A stretch of 64,000 bases of DNA from Paenibacillus oralis. GTDB lineage: Bacteria > Bacillota > Bacilli > Paenibacillales > Paenibacillaceae. The position numbers were made by a program, and so were the translations under genes. Positions 36,795 through 46,157 of the stretch are shown here, piece by piece (positions within the stretch are counted from its first letter, which is position 1; every line of letters starts with the position of its first letter). The notes under the pieces are model-generated. The model did no database searches and had not been told where the DNA came from. It saw nothing but the letters and a program-made list of their open reading frames with translations. The stretch lies in the NCBI RefSeq assembly GCF_003863965.1, contig NZ_RRCN01000001.1, forward strand, positions 2,800,527 to 2,864,526. The letters run 5' to 3'.

Positions 36795-37459
36795 ATGCCC
36801 AAATTAGGTACGGAGCCAAAACGCCGTGCGGACGTCATCAATGCTACATTGACCTATATCAGCAAGCACGGAATGGATGGACTTACGTTGGATAAGGTTG
36901 CAGAATACGCGAACTGTTCGAAGGGGTTGTCACTTACTACTATAAAAACAAGGATCATCTGACGAGCGAAGCGTTTAAGGCGTTTCTGGCCTACTATGGC
37001 ATCAAAATCCAAGCGGAAATCGATAGCTCCATGAATGCCCATGAAATGTTGGACGTGACATTAAAGTACATTTTGCCGCCGTTGGAGCCGCCTCGTGATG
37101 ACGAGCAAAGGAAGATTAATGTTTCGCAGATCGGCGGAATCGAACGGATGAATATCCCTTATCACGATCAGGCCAGGCTTTTTGTGCAATTTTTTTCGAA
37201 AGCGGCGATGGATCCCCGTCTGCAGGAGGTTTTGTCGAGAAGCTATACGACGGACCTCCAGGGAATAGCCCGGATTTTTGAATACGGCCATGAGTCGGGA
37301 CATCTTTCAGCCCTGGATGCGGCCGGCGCTGCTTATGGGCTGCTTGCCATGGTTGCAGGTCTGAGCTTTTTTAGGCTCACCGAAATTCCGACACCAAATG
37401 GCGAAGATAACCGCTTGTTTTGTCATGACTATATTCAAAGGTTTATCGCTAAAAAATAA
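36795..37459 (+). pseudogene. TetR family regulator, frameshifted in a G-run
   Basis: The frame from 36795 encodes a normal TetR N-terminus (KRRADVINATLTYISKHG, LTLDKVAEYANCSKG) and then breaks. At 36923-36926 there are four G; a fifth would continue the helix-turn-helix as VVTYYYKNKDHL and join the downstream open frame, which runs to 37459 with a TetR ligand domain. So a single-base deletion (or a sequencing error in the homopolymer, or -1 slippage) splits a ~221-residue gene. If real, the protein lacks its recognition helix and cannot regulate. Confidence 0.85.
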
Positions 37460-37483
37460 AGGAATCCGATGAGGAGGATCGCT

Positions 37484-37852
37484 GTGCAAATCAAAAAGGT
37501 AGAAGCTAACGGACACGATATCGCGGTCGTGAGCGGCAGCGAAGTGGTCATTTATGACGTTCAGTCCGCTTTGGATATGATGGCCACCGTACGATATGAA
37601 ACAGGTTGCGACCGGATCGTGATGAGCCAATCCCTGATAAACGAAAGCTTTTTTGATCTCAAAACCCGCTTGGCGGGCGAGATTATTCAGAAGTTTGTTA
37701 TTTATCAATTGAAAGTTGCCATTGTAGGCGATTTTTCGAGGTATGCCAGTAAAAGCCTGCGGGACTTCATCTATGAATCCAACAGCGGAAATGCTCTCTT
37801 TTTTATGCCGTCCGAACAGCAGGCGATTGAAAAGTTAAGTACGGCGAAATAA
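37484..37852 (+). CDS. DUF4180 domain protein
   Basis: A 122-residue protein of the DUF4180 family (VVSGSEVVIYDVQSALDMM, then DRIVMSQSLINESFFDLKT and a C-terminal SGNALFFMPSEQQA). No biochemical role is known for the family; members often sit beside TetR or HTH regulators, as here. The GTG at 37484 is chosen because the ribosome site GAGGAGG overlaps the alternative ATG at 37469. It begins 24 bp after the tetR remnant and is probably co-transcribed. Confidence 0.8.
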   Translation: MQIKKVEANGHDIAVVSGSEVVIYDVQSALDMMATVRYETGCDRIVMSQSLINESFFDLKTRLAGEIIQKFVIYQLKVAIVGDFSRYASKSLRDFIYESNSGNALFFMPSEQQAIEKLSTAK

Positions 37853-37913
37853 AGGTTTGGATGCGGCGGAGGAAATGGGGCGAAGAAGGCGCAACAAATT
37901 GACAAACCGGCCG

Positions 37914-38102
37914 AATAGCTGCAAAAATTGCAGTTACTTTGGCCGGTTCCGGTGGGAGAATGCTTAATAGATGTAAAAAGTACAGTTATTATTCGGCATC
38001 TGAGGGAAGTTGGAGCTTATGCAGGAAATACCTGCACTTTTTACAATTATTCTAGAGAAACTTAGCTAATTCTCGGAAATAGTTGTACTTTTTGCATTTA
38101 TT
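37914..38102 (+). repeat. Four-module intergenic repeat, family E, copy 2
   Basis: Modules of type AATAGATGTAAAAAGTACAG at 37914-37939 and 37966-37990, then inverted at 38027-38051 and 38078-38102 (reverse complement AATAAATGCAAAAAGTACAA). It fills the gap between the DUF4180 and alarmone synthetase genes. Confidence 0.7.
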
Positions 38103-38201
38103 CCTCCGCTCCGCACAGAGTTACAGAGCTGGCATCGCCGGCTCGCTCTCGTCCGCCCCCGCCTTCACTCGCTTGCACCCGCCCCCACCCGCACCGCATA
38201 C

Positions 38202-38918
38202 CTACTCCGGCAAAGCGGCTTCGGATACGCCCATGATTTCCTTGCGCAGGCCGTGCATTTTTTTGTCCAGGGCGTCGGCGGCCTTGGCGGCTTCGGACAG
38301 CTCGCGCACGACGTGCGGCGGCACCTGTTTGTCGTATTTGTAGTACAAAATATGCTCCATGCTCGCCCAGAAATCCATCGCGAGCGTGCGCATCTGGATT
38401 TCGACTTTCATCCACCGCTGGCCTTCGAACAAGGTGAGCGGCACGGCGACGATGACGTGCAGGCTCTGGTAGCCGTTGGGCTTGGGATTTTCAATGTAAT
38501 CCTTGACCTCCAGGACGGTGATGTCTTCCCGGTGCTTCAGATGGTCGAGCAGGCTGTAAATGTCGCGCACGAACGAAAAAACGATTCGCATCCCGGCGAT
38601 ATCGTGGATTTGGCTCACCATGTTGTCGACGGTCAGGTCCAGTCCTTTGCGCCCCAGTTTTTCGAGAATGCTTTTCGGCTCTTTGATCCGGGTTTTGATA
38701 TGCTCGATCGGGCTGTATCCGTTATGGATTTTCCACTCCGTTTGGATCAGCTTGATTTTATTCTCCAGCTCATCCAGGGCAAGCTCGTACAGGAAGGGCA
38801 GTTTCTTCCACTCCTCCAGCTTGCGCAGTTCATCCTCACCGATCTCCCACTGGTACAGCTCCCTTAAGTCCAATTGCTTCAGCACGCTGTCGTCGGAATT
38901 CGTATCTAATACGCTCAA
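38202..38918 (-). CDS. Small alarmone synthetase (GTP pyrophosphokinase, YjbM/RelQ-like)
   Basis: A 238-residue single-domain RelA/SpoT synthetase without hydrolase or regulatory domains. Synthetase motifs are DIAGMRIVFSFVRDIYSL, NPKPNGYQSLHV (G-loop) and VEIQMRTLAMDFWASMEH. It makes (p)ppGpp from ATP and GDP/GTP. Bacillus relatives are ~210 residues; the extra N-terminal ~30 residues are acidic and of unknown role. The start is TTG at 38918 with TAGGAG upstream. It is monocistronic. Confidence 0.9.
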   Translation of the reverse strand: MSVLDTNSDDSVLKQLDLRELYQWEIGEDELRKLEEWKKLPFLYELALDELENKIKLIQTEWKIHNGYSPIEHIKTRIKEPKSILEKLGRKGLDLTVDNMVSQIHDIAGMRIVFSFVRDIYSLLDHLKHREDITVLEVKDYIENPKPNGYQSLHVIVAVPLTLFEGQRWMKVEIQMRTLAMDFWASMEHILYYKYDKQVPPHVVRELSEAAKAADALDKKMHGLRKEIMGVSEAALPE

Positions 38919-38995
38919 GGCTATCTACTCCTAATCACGTTCAGGTTGGTGAAGCTTCCCATTAGTTAATGGAACTCTCCCTTTACATTAGGTAA

Positions 38996-39198
38996 TTCAA
39001 AAAGTCATCTTTTGATCACGAAGCAGATCACGAAGTATACTCGACGTCGAATCTTGAATTCAGCCAGGGACTTCCGGTGCTCACGTAGGCTTCTCCTACG
39101 CTCCGCTCCTCAGTCCCTGGCTTCATCCAACCTAAAGCGTTTTGAAAAAACGCACATCGGAAGCATAAGCTTCGGTGCTGAAAACCTGACTTTTTGAA
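38996..39198 (+). mobile_element. MITE-like element, 203 bp
   Basis: Perfect 12-bp terminal inverted repeats: TTCAAAAAGTCA (38996-39007) and TGACTTTTTGAA (39187-39198). Inside are a tandem GATCACGAAGYA pair and a strong hairpin with an 11-bp stem (AGCCAGGGACT 39062-39072 / AGTCCCTGGCT 39112-39122). GAACTCTCCCTTTA occurs at 38972-38985 and again at 39196-39209. It encodes no protein; mobilisation in trans is inferred. Confidence 0.6.
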
Positions 39199-39359
39199 CT
39201 CTCCCTTTAATTGTACCGTGAACGCCGCGGCGAATCAAAAAAGAAAACGCATTCAACAAATGACGGAATGGCGAAATGCCGCGCCATGAGCCTAGGGGCG
39301 GTTTTCACTGAGGTGAAAAATCTGGTATGATAATGAATATTTCGCGGGGAGGAATCATC

Positions 39360-40139
39360 ATGAATTTTTTACAGCGATTAAAAGATGGTGCGGGAAAAGT
39401 GACCGATCGTGCACAAAACGTCGTTGAAGTCGGGAAACTTAATACGCAAATTTCAAATATCGAACGGGAACTTGGTTTGTATTACCAAAAAATGGGTGAA
39501 ATCTTCTACGAAGGTTACCGCAAGAAAGACATGTCTTATGCGGAGAAAGAGATGCTTGATTTGGCCAAAACCTGCGATTTGCTGGCCGAGGAGCGGGACG
39601 AGATCCGGGCCAAAATCGCCGAGCTCAAAAACGAGCGTTTGTGCGGAGCGTGCGGAAGGACGGTGGCCGAGGACGCCGTTTTCTGCCAGTACTGCGGACA
39701 TAAGCTGATCAAACGGAAATCGGTCATTCCCGAGGATTTGATCGAGCCGGCAAGGGCTGCGGCGCCGACGGTGGAGGATACGAGAACTCCCGTCGTGCCG
39801 GAAACGCTGGAGAAGGAAACGAAGAGAAGCATTGACCTGGAGCAGCTGCTGTTTTCGGCCGATCTGATCGAATCCGCGGAGAAGAGGGACAGCGAGGCGG
39901 TTCGTGAACCGGCCGATCCCGAGGAGGAGGAGCGGCTGCAGCGCAATCTGGAACGGGAACGCAGACGCCAGGAGGAGCTTGACCGGCGGATTCGCTCCTG
40001 GACGCAAAAAGCGGAGCAGCCGGATGAGGAGAAAGCTTCGCCGACCATCACGGTCGCAACCGTAAAATGCCAAATCTGCGGGTCGATGCTTGTCAAAGGC
40101 ACCAAGTGGTGCCCGCATTGCGGCTCGGAGCAAATATAG
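39360..40139 (+). CDS. Zinc-ribbon protein with coiled-coil
   Basis: A 259-residue cytoplasmic protein of unknown function. An N-terminal helical/coiled-coil part (residues 1-95) is followed by a zinc ribbon (CGACGR...CQYCGHK, ~96-116), a charged Glu/Arg-rich middle, and a second ribbon at the C-terminus (CQICGS...CPHCGSE). The start at 39360 has GGGGAGG; an ATG at 39327 is too close to a -10-like region. It is monocistronic. Two zinc ribbons suggest protein or nucleic acid binding, but nothing more can be said. Confidence 0.75.
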   Translation: MNFLQRLKDGAGKVTDRAQNVVEVGKLNTQISNIERELGLYYQKMGEIFYEGYRKKDMSYAEKEMLDLAKTCDLLAEERDEIRAKIAELKNERLCGACGRTVAEDAVFCQYCGHKLIKRKSVIPEDLIEPARAAAPTVEDTRTPVVPETLEKETKRSIDLEQLLFSADLIESAEKRDSEAVREPADPEEEERLQRNLERERRRQEELDRRIRSWTQKAEQPDEEKASPTITVATVKCQICGSMLVKGTKWCPHCGSEQI

Positions 40140-40216
40140 ACTTGCGAGTTCGCGGGAGATTTGGCGCAGGTGTTTCAGGGGGTGCATAAGATTTCACGGT
40201 AATGTCACAAACGTTT

Positions 40217-40312
40217 CCCGCTGATCGGGGAGATGATACGTAGTAATAGTTAGGATGCCCGCCAAAACGCGGGGGATGCTATACGCATCAAACCATAGAG
40301 ATCAGGGAGCGT
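40217..40312 (+). ncRNA. Structured leader upstream of 40321 (unassigned)
   Basis: The segment can fold with a closing stem (CGCTGATC near its start with GATCAGGGAGCG at its end), an internal CCCGC/GCGGG stem and a perfect small hairpin GATGC-TATAC-GCATC. It fits no riboswitch class I know. It could also be a simple mRNA leader. Confidence 0.3.
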
Positions 40313-40320
40313 GAATTTGC

Positions 40321-40626
40321 ATGGAATGCATCGTCCATTTTGAAGTCATGCACAGTGAGGGACCGAAGGAGTTGAGGGGGCTTATCTTTTTGGACGAAGG
40401 CAAGCTGCCGACGGAAGCGGATTTTTTGAAAATGTTCGAAGAGATGGGGTATAAGCTGCGGCTGACGGATCGGGAGAACCTGGTTTTTGAGCCGATCGAC
40501 TCCGGCGCCGGTTACAGTAAAATCCGGGTGCGCCGCCTCGATACGGGGGAGAAAAGCTACAAGGAAGACGGCGAGTTAAAATCGCTGCTGTCCAACCTGA
40601 TGCCGCGCGAGTTCCGGCCGATATAA
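40321..40626 (+). CDS. Hypothetical protein, 101 residues
   Basis: A small soluble, charged protein that I do not recognise. It has balanced secondary structure (alternating strands: CIVHFEVMH, LRGLIFLDE, LRLTDRENLVFEPI, KIRVRRLDTG) and ends in a proline-rich PREFRPI. There are no membrane segments or cysteine motifs beyond Cys3. The upstream AGGGAG site is about 13 bp away, longer than usual. It stands alone between the zinc-ribbon gene and the guanine riboswitch. The open frame and codon use look real. Confidence 0.65.
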   Translation: MECIVHFEVMHSEGPKELRGLIFLDEGKLPTEADFLKMFEEMGYKLRLTDRENLVFEPIDSGAGYSKIRVRRLDTGEKSYKEDGELKSLLSNLMPREFRPI

Positions 40627-40772
40627 GCTGCTATAAGCCGTTTTTTTTCGTCCCTGTCACGGAGCCGGCGCTGAATTTCTACAAAATATTCAAGAAAGGG
40701 ACGAAATCCCTCTTTATTTCCCTGGGCGATTTGCGTTATACTTCTGACATTGCTTAAAAGAGGTTCGACGTT

Positions 40773-40844
40773 TTTCTCGTATAAGTGCGGGGATTGGCCC
40801 GCATGTTTCTACCTGATCACCGGAAATGATCGGACTACGGGAGG
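40773..40844 (+). promoter_or_regulatory. Guanine-class purine riboswitch aptamer
   Basis: The conserved core is present: CTCGTATAA, then a GC stem (GTGCGGGGATTGGCCCGCAT region), GTTTCTACC, a second stem with its loop and GGACTACGGGAG closing P1. The specificity base in GACTA is C, so guanine or hypoxanthine rather than adenine is the ligand. It controls xpt-pbuX through the terminator at 40964. Confidence 0.92.
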
Positions 40845-40935
40845 AGCTCTATTTTTCGCGTCTTTTCGCGTCCCCGGGGGTTATAGGCCAAGCGGCTGTC
40901 CAAACAGGTTCGGGAGGCTTGCGGCGTTAAGCTGA

Positions 40936-41616
<681 letters not shown>

Positions 41617-41682
41617 TCGTATTAACTAAACGCAGTTGCAGTTATTCATCGTATTAATGAATTTCGGGGGGAAAGGTTCAGC

Positions 41683-43020
41683 ATGGAACGAGAACGTATT
41701 TTTCAGCATCACAGGCATCCGCTTAAAACTTTTTCGCTGGGCATCCAGCATGTGCTGGCGATGTATGCCGGCGCGGTCATTGTGCCGCTGATCGTCGGCG
41801 GTGCGCTTAACCTCACGCAAGCGCAGCTTACCTATCTGATCGCGATCGATTTGCTCGCCTGCGGCGTGGCGACGCTGCTGCAGGTATGGGGGAACCGCTT
41901 CTTCGGGATCGGGCTCCCGGTGATGCTGGGCTGCGCCTTTCAGGCGGTTTCGCCGATGATCGCCATCGGCCTGCAGGACGGGATGGGAGTTTCCGCCATC
42001 TACGGGGCAATTATTGCCTCAGGGGTGTTCGTTTTCCTGTTTGCCGGCTTGTTCGGCAAGCTGATCGCCTTATTTCCGCCGGTGGTTACCGGTTCGGTTG
42101 TAACGATCATCGGGGTCACCTTGATTCCGGTGGCCATTTCCGATCTGGGCGGCGGCAGCCCGGGCGAAAACCCGGATTTCGGCAGCCCGCTCAATCTGGC
42201 GCTTGGCTTTGGGGTGATGCTGTTCGTCATCCTGATGAACCGTTTCGCCAAAGGCTTTCCGCGTTCCATTTCCGTCCTGCTGGGTTTGATCATCGGGACG
42301 CTTGCGGCCGCGCTTGCCGGCAAAGTGGACCTGACACCGCTGAAGGAAGCGGGCTGGTTTCATGCGATCCAGCCTTTTTATTTCGGCAAACCGACTTTCC
42401 ATGCGTCGGCGATTTTGACGATGATTCTGGTGGCGATCGTCAGCGTGGCCGAGTCGACCGGGGTGTTTATGGCGCTCGGTAAAATCGTGGACAAAGACAT
42501 CACATCGAAGGATTTGACGCGCGGCTACCGCGCCGAAGGGCTGGCGATCATTCTGGGCGGGATTTTCAACTCGTTCCCGTACACCACGTATTCGCAAAAC
42601 GTTGGCCTTGTCCAAATGAGCCGGGTCAAAACCCGCGACGTCATCGTGGTCGCCGGCGGGCTGTTGATCCTGATCGGCTTCGTGCCCAAAATCGCCGCTT
42701 TGACGCAGCTTGTGCCGACCTCGGTGCTCGGCGGGGCGATGATCGCGCTGTTCGGGCTCGTGCTTTCCTCCGGCATCCGGATGCTGGGGGATCAGGTCGA
42801 TCTGAACCGGCACGAAAATCTGCTGATTATCGCCTGCTCCGTAGGCATGGGGCTGGGCGTGACGGTGCAGCCGGATATTTTCGACCGGCTGCCGGCGGCG
42901 CTCCGCATTTTGGCGGATAACGGCATCGTGGCGGGCAGCGTTACGGCGATCGTCATGAACCTGCTGTTCAACGGGCTGGGAGGACCGCGCAAGGCCGAAG
43001 CCGGGGAAGAGCTTAAGTAA
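41683..43020 (+). CDS. pbuX: Xanthine permease (NCS2 family)
   Basis: A 445-residue nucleobase:cation symporter of the NCS2/uracil-xanthine family, with about 12-14 helices. The signature region is QNVGLVQMSRVKTR (near residue 305) and there is a conserved acidic residue in VAESTGVFMALG. It imports xanthine for Xpt, and both are controlled by the guanine riboswitch. The start follows GGGGGGAAAGG. The stop faces the DUF4870 gene on the other strand, 30 bp away. Confidence 0.93.
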   Translation: MERERIFQHHRHPLKTFSLGIQHVLAMYAGAVIVPLIVGGALNLTQAQLTYLIAIDLLACGVATLLQVWGNRFFGIGLPVMLGCAFQAVSPMIAIGLQDGMGVSAIYGAIIASGVFVFLFAGLFGKLIALFPPVVTGSVVTIIGVTLIPVAISDLGGGSPGENPDFGSPLNLALGFGVMLFVILMNRFAKGFPRSISVLLGLIIGTLAAALAGKVDLTPLKEAGWFHAIQPFYFGKPTFHASAILTMILVAIVSVAESTGVFMALGKIVDKDITSKDLTRGYRAEGLAIILGGIFNSFPYTTYSQNVGLVQMSRVKTRDVIVVAGGLLILIGFVPKIAALTQLVPTSVLGGAMIALFGLVLSSGIRMLGDQVDLNRHENLLIIACSVGMGLGVTVQPDIFDRLPAALRILADNGIVAGSVTAIVMNLLFNGLGGPRKAEAGEELK

Positions 43021-43050
43021 GCCGTTTCCCCGGTGATGGACAAGCCCAGG

Positions 43051-43389
43051 CTACATCCGCTGCAGCTGTTTCTCCGCCAGGTCGCCAAGCCAAGGGAGCT
43101 TCAGCCATTTGCCCTGCAGCGCGGCCAGCATCATCACGACCCAAAGCGTGACGCCCAGCGCGGTCAGCAGCAGGTTGACGACGACGCCGATCACCGGCAG
43201 GAAGCCGGAAAGCGCGTGGGCCAGCATCAGCCCGCCGAACAGCATGACCGATTGCAGGGCATGAAACAGCACAAACCGGCTTCTTCGTTCAAGGGCCAAA
43301 AATGCGACGCCTCCCACAAAGGCTAGCAAATAGCAAAGAAATCCGGCGAAGTTCTCGTAAAGGCCGGTGGAAGATTTGAAGGGAGACAC
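43051..43389 (-). CDS. DUF4870 domain small membrane protein
   Basis: A 112-residue membrane protein with three helices and the DUF4870 pattern (ENFAGFLCYLLAFVGGVAFL, then RFVLFHALQSVMLF). The family has no settled function. GTG start at 43389 with AAGGTGATGCC upstream. It lies 33 bp after the lipid glycosyltransferase gene on the same strand and is probably its second gene in an operon, which hints at an envelope role but proves nothing. Confidence 0.8.
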   Translation of the reverse strand: MSPFKSSTGLYENFAGFLCYLLAFVGGVAFLALERRSRFVLFHALQSVMLFGGLMLAHALSGFLPVIGVVVNLLLTALGVTLWVVMMLAALQGKWLKLPWLGDLAEKQLQRM

Positions 43390-43422
43390 GGCATCACCTT
43401 CTTTCGCAAAGCTAGGTTCTTA

Positions 43423-44589
43423 CTACCTAATGTATGACGAGCCCTCGGCGGTAAGAACCAGCTCTGCTTCCGGCGGCGCAAACCATTGCCGCAAAATATC
43501 GCTCACGATCGCCTCCGCGGCCTCCGGCCTGCGGAGGTTTTCAATTTCACGGGCTACGCCGGCAAGGCGCCCCTCATCGCTTAAGAGAGCTTCGATTTGA
43601 CCCGTTAGCGTCGCGGAATCCTCGGCGACCATAGCCACGCCTTTTTTCTGCAGATAAAGGGCGTTGTTGAGCTCCTGTCCGGGGACCGGCCGATACAAGA
43701 AAATCGGCAGACGGCAGGCCAGCGCTTCCGACAGCGTGATTCCGCCCGGCTTGGTGATGATGCAGTCGCAGGCTTGCATCAGCGCGGCCACCTCGCTGAC
43801 GTAACCGTAGACATGCACGTCCGGATGCTGGCCCAATTGCTTGCTCAGCCCGCGGTGCAAATTCCGGTTGCGTCCGCAAACGACAACGACCTGATGGCGC
43901 CCGGAAGCCACGAGCCGCCCGCAAATATCGCGGATGCCCGTCATCACCCCATAAGCGCCGGCCATGAGCAGCACCGTTTTTTTGCGCGGATCAAGCCGGC
44001 TTGCGATTTCGCCGCCTGGAGCCGGCTCCCTGAAGAAATCGGGCTTCAGCGGGATGCCGCTGACGACGATGTTCCCTTCGGGAATGCCGCGCGATGTCAT
44101 CTCCCGCTTTAAATCGTCGGTTGCGACGTAATAACGGTCGACGCTTGGGTGAATCCAGCGCCCGTGCAGGTCAAAATCGGTGACGATATTGACCAGCGGC
44201 AGCGATTTGCCGGTCTTTTGGCTCAACTTGGGCATCGCGAGCTGGGGGAACGTATGGATGATAATATCGGGCTGCAGCTGGTCGATGGTCTGCTGGAGTT
44301 TTCCCATGCCAAACGAATTGATGACGCCGAGCGGCGAGGCCTCAAACTGCATTTCTTTGGTCGCGTTATACACCCAACCGTAGATAAGCGGCAGCGTGCG
44401 GAAGCTTTGCATGTACACGAACTTGGTCAGCTCATTCAGCAGCGGATGGGCTTCGGCCATTAAATCCAGCAGGATGATATCGGCAATGCCTTTGCCGCGG
44501 AAGCTGGCTTCGAGGGCTTTGGACGCTTGAAAATGGCCATCCCCGTAACTGGCGTACAAGATCATAATTTTAGGCGTTTGATAAGTCAT
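43423..44589 (-). CDS. MGDG synthase/UgtP-like family 28 glycosyltransferase
   Basis: A 388-residue peripheral glycosyltransferase. The N-terminal MGDG_synth domain begins with YASYGDGHFQASKAL (a GxGH-type loop) and the C-terminal GT28 domain carries the UDP-sugar motif TKPGGITLSEALA. Length and layout match processive diacylglycerol glucosyltransferases such as UgtP (~382 residues), which make glycolipids and the lipoteichoic acid anchor. Paenibacilli carry several such paralogues, so the exact lipid product is uncertain. The start is at 44589, with a hydrophobic tail absent, consistent with peripheral membrane binding. Confidence 0.85.
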   Translation of the reverse strand: MTYQTPKIMILYASYGDGHFQASKALEASFRGKGIADIILLDLMAEAHPLLNELTKFVYMQSFRTLPLIYGWVYNATKEMQFEASPLGVINSFGMGKLQQTIDQLQPDIIIHTFPQLAMPKLSQKTGKSLPLVNIVTDFDLHGRWIHPSVDRYYVATDDLKREMTSRGIPEGNIVVSGIPLKPDFFREPAPGGEIASRLDPRKKTVLLMAGAYGVMTGIRDICGRLVASGRHQVVVVCGRNRNLHRGLSKQLGQHPDVHVYGYVSEVAALMQACDCIITKPGGITLSEALACRLPIFLYRPVPGQELNNALYLQKKGVAMVAEDSATLTGQIEALLSDEGRLAGVAREIENLRRPEAAEAIVSDILRQWFAPPEAELVLTAEGSSYIR

Positions 44590-44863
44590 GAAGATAATAT
44601 CACTCCTGTTTAAGTCGAGCTGACTTTTTGCATTTAAACCTTATTTTAACCTACGGCCAGGCATATAAATATAATTAATGATGGCGCAGAGTAAAAAATG
44701 TATGTTTGGAAGAAGCTGAAACCTGGTGCTGAATATGCTACAATGAAAAAATAGGAGGTCATCCAAAACTAGCCCAAAGCGACTGCATAAAAACATGGAT
44801 CAAGACATTTCGCGTTCTCTGGCATCGGAGCATTTACCTTAAACGTTCTGGGAGGGAATTCAT

Positions 44864-45052
44864 ATGGCAACGAAAGGTCACGATGAAGTTAAAGAAAGTT
44901 TACGGGAAATGACCCGAATCTTCAAACCGAAAGATCCGAAAAAATTCGTGAAAGAATATGTTCGCAAGTATCGTATTATGGGCGGCTACGAAGAGGAATT
45001 GACCCACCTGGTTGAGCTTGAGCTAGGCAAGCTTGATTCATCCGTATCCTAG
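44864..45052 (+). CDS. Small conserved-looking protein, 62 residues
   Basis: A small charged, helical protein (Lys/Glu-rich, starting MATKGHDEVKESLREMTRIF, ending in GKLDSSVS) with no membrane segment. I do not recognise a family. It is supported by a strong ribosome site (GGGAGGG, 9 bp before ATG), good codon use and a canonical terminator 20 bp after the stop, so it is a monocistronic real gene. The function is unknown. Confidence 0.75.
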   Translation: MATKGHDEVKESLREMTRIFKPKDPKKFVKEYVRKYRIMGGYEEELTHLVELELGKLDSSVS

Positions 45053-45072
45053 CATTTGAAGCTGGTATGTAT

Positions 45073-45110
45073 CGTTCCGGCGCGGAAACCGCGTCCGGAA
45101 CGTTTTTTTC
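45073..45110 (+). terminator. Terminator after the 62-residue gene
   Basis: Stem CGTTCCGGCGCGG / CCGCGTCCGGAACG with an AAA loop and seven T. Very well formed. Confidence 0.9.
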
Positions 45111-45191
45111 TTTTCTATCTACATATAATAAAAGGAATGCATCATCGTCAAATTTTCGTTTTGCCAATCAATGAGGGGAGAATCGGAAGGC

Positions 45192-45941
45192 GTGAAAATA
45201 CGAATAAAAACGAAAGAGGAAATCATGCGGATGAGGGAAGCCGGCCGCATTTTGGCGGAGTGCCACCAGGGGATCGCCGGACTGATCGGTCCGGGGATTA
45301 CGACGCTGGAGATCGACAGCTTTGTCGAGTCGTTTCTTGCGGGGCGTGGCGCCACGCCGGAGCAAAAAGGATACCACGGTTTTCCGTTTGCGACTTGCGC
45401 TTCCGTCAATGATGTCGTCTGCCACGGGTTTCCGGGCGACCGCAAGCTGCAATCGGGGGATATCGTTACGATCGACATCGTGGTCAATAAAAACGGCTGG
45501 CTGGCGGACTCGGCCTGGTCCTACCGCATCGGGAAGGTCGGACCGGACGCGGAGAAGCTGCTCCAGACGACGGAACAAGCGCTTGGCGCCGGGATCGCCC
45601 AGGCCTATCCGGGCAACAAAATCGGCGACATCGGTTACGCTGTGCAGCGCGTGGCGGAGGCTGCGAACACCGGCATCGTAAAGGCGCTGATCGGGCACGG
45701 CATCGGAAGATCGATGCACGAGCCGCCGGATGTGCCGAATTTCGGGCGCCCGAAGAGCGGGGTTACGCTGAAGCCGGGCATGGTCATCACCATTGAACCG
45801 ATCTTTACCGGCGGCGATACGGGAGCCGTGCTGTGGGAGGAGGACGGCTGGACGATCCGCTCGGCGGACGGCAGCCTGGGGGCACATTATGAGCATACGC
45901 TGGCCATTACGGAGGACGGTCCGATGGTGCTGACAAAATAA
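45192..45941 (+). CDS. map: Methionine aminopeptidase, type I
   Basis: A 249-residue M24 metallopeptidase. The five metal ligands are visible: two Asp (TIDIVVN and LADSAWSY), His in GHGIGRSMHE, Glu in ITIEPIF and Glu in HYEHTLAI. It removes the N-terminal Met from new proteins. GTG at 45192 is preferred (AGGGGAG 11 bp upstream); the ATG at 45171 lacks a ribosome site. It lies away from the adk-infA ribosomal cluster where Firmicutes usually keep map, so it is probably a second copy. Confidence 0.92.
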   Translation: MKIRIKTKEEIMRMREAGRILAECHQGIAGLIGPGITTLEIDSFVESFLAGRGATPEQKGYHGFPFATCASVNDVVCHGFPGDRKLQSGDIVTIDIVVNKNGWLADSAWSYRIGKVGPDAEKLLQTTEQALGAGIAQAYPGNKIGDIGYAVQRVAEAANTGIVKALIGHGIGRSMHEPPDVPNFGRPKSGVTLKPGMVITIEPIFTGGDTGAVLWEEDGWTIRSADGSLGAHYEHTLAITEDGPMVLTK

Positions 45942-45942
45942 G

Positions 45943-45968
45943 GGAGAGCATTGGCTCTCTTTTTTTTT
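45943..45968 (+). terminator. Terminator after map
   Basis: Stem GAGAGC / GCTCTC with an ATTG-type loop and ten T. Confidence 0.85.
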
Positions 45969-46062
45969 GGCTAAAATGAAATAATGTTTAAAGAAATGTC
46001 AAAAATGAAGCGAAGCCGGAAAACGCCATCGAGCAGCGGAAAAACGCAAAAATTGGTAGCCC

Positions 46063-46080
46063 TTTCGACATATGTCGAAA
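46063..46080. promoter_or_regulatory. 18-bp perfect palindrome upstream of ctaC
   Basis: TTTCGACATATGTCGAAA is perfectly self-complementary and lies 78 bp upstream of the predicted ctaC -35. A dimeric regulator site is likely; which one is unknown. The rest of the 45969-46312 gap has no gene. Confidence 0.45.
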
Positions 46081-46157
46081 CTTAGAAAACGCTCACAAAT
46101 CCTTTTGTGATGCGCCTTTTCGGGTTTTTGAACAATTTGTGAACTCCCCTTCGATCA

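Noticed and set aside
40217-40312. Known riboswitch (c-di-GMP, c-di-AMP or ZTP class)
   Set aside because: Conserved core words of these classes are absent; kept only as an unassigned leader.
44795-44842. 15-codon open frame MDQDISRSLASEHLP before the 62-residue gene
   Set aside because: The nearest AGGAGG is about 40 bp upstream, too far; more likely leader RNA.
46094-46116. Fnr or Rex box in the ctaC upstream region
   Set aside because: The half sites face the wrong way (TCACA first, TGTGA second, spacing 8), unlike the boxes at the EET promoters.
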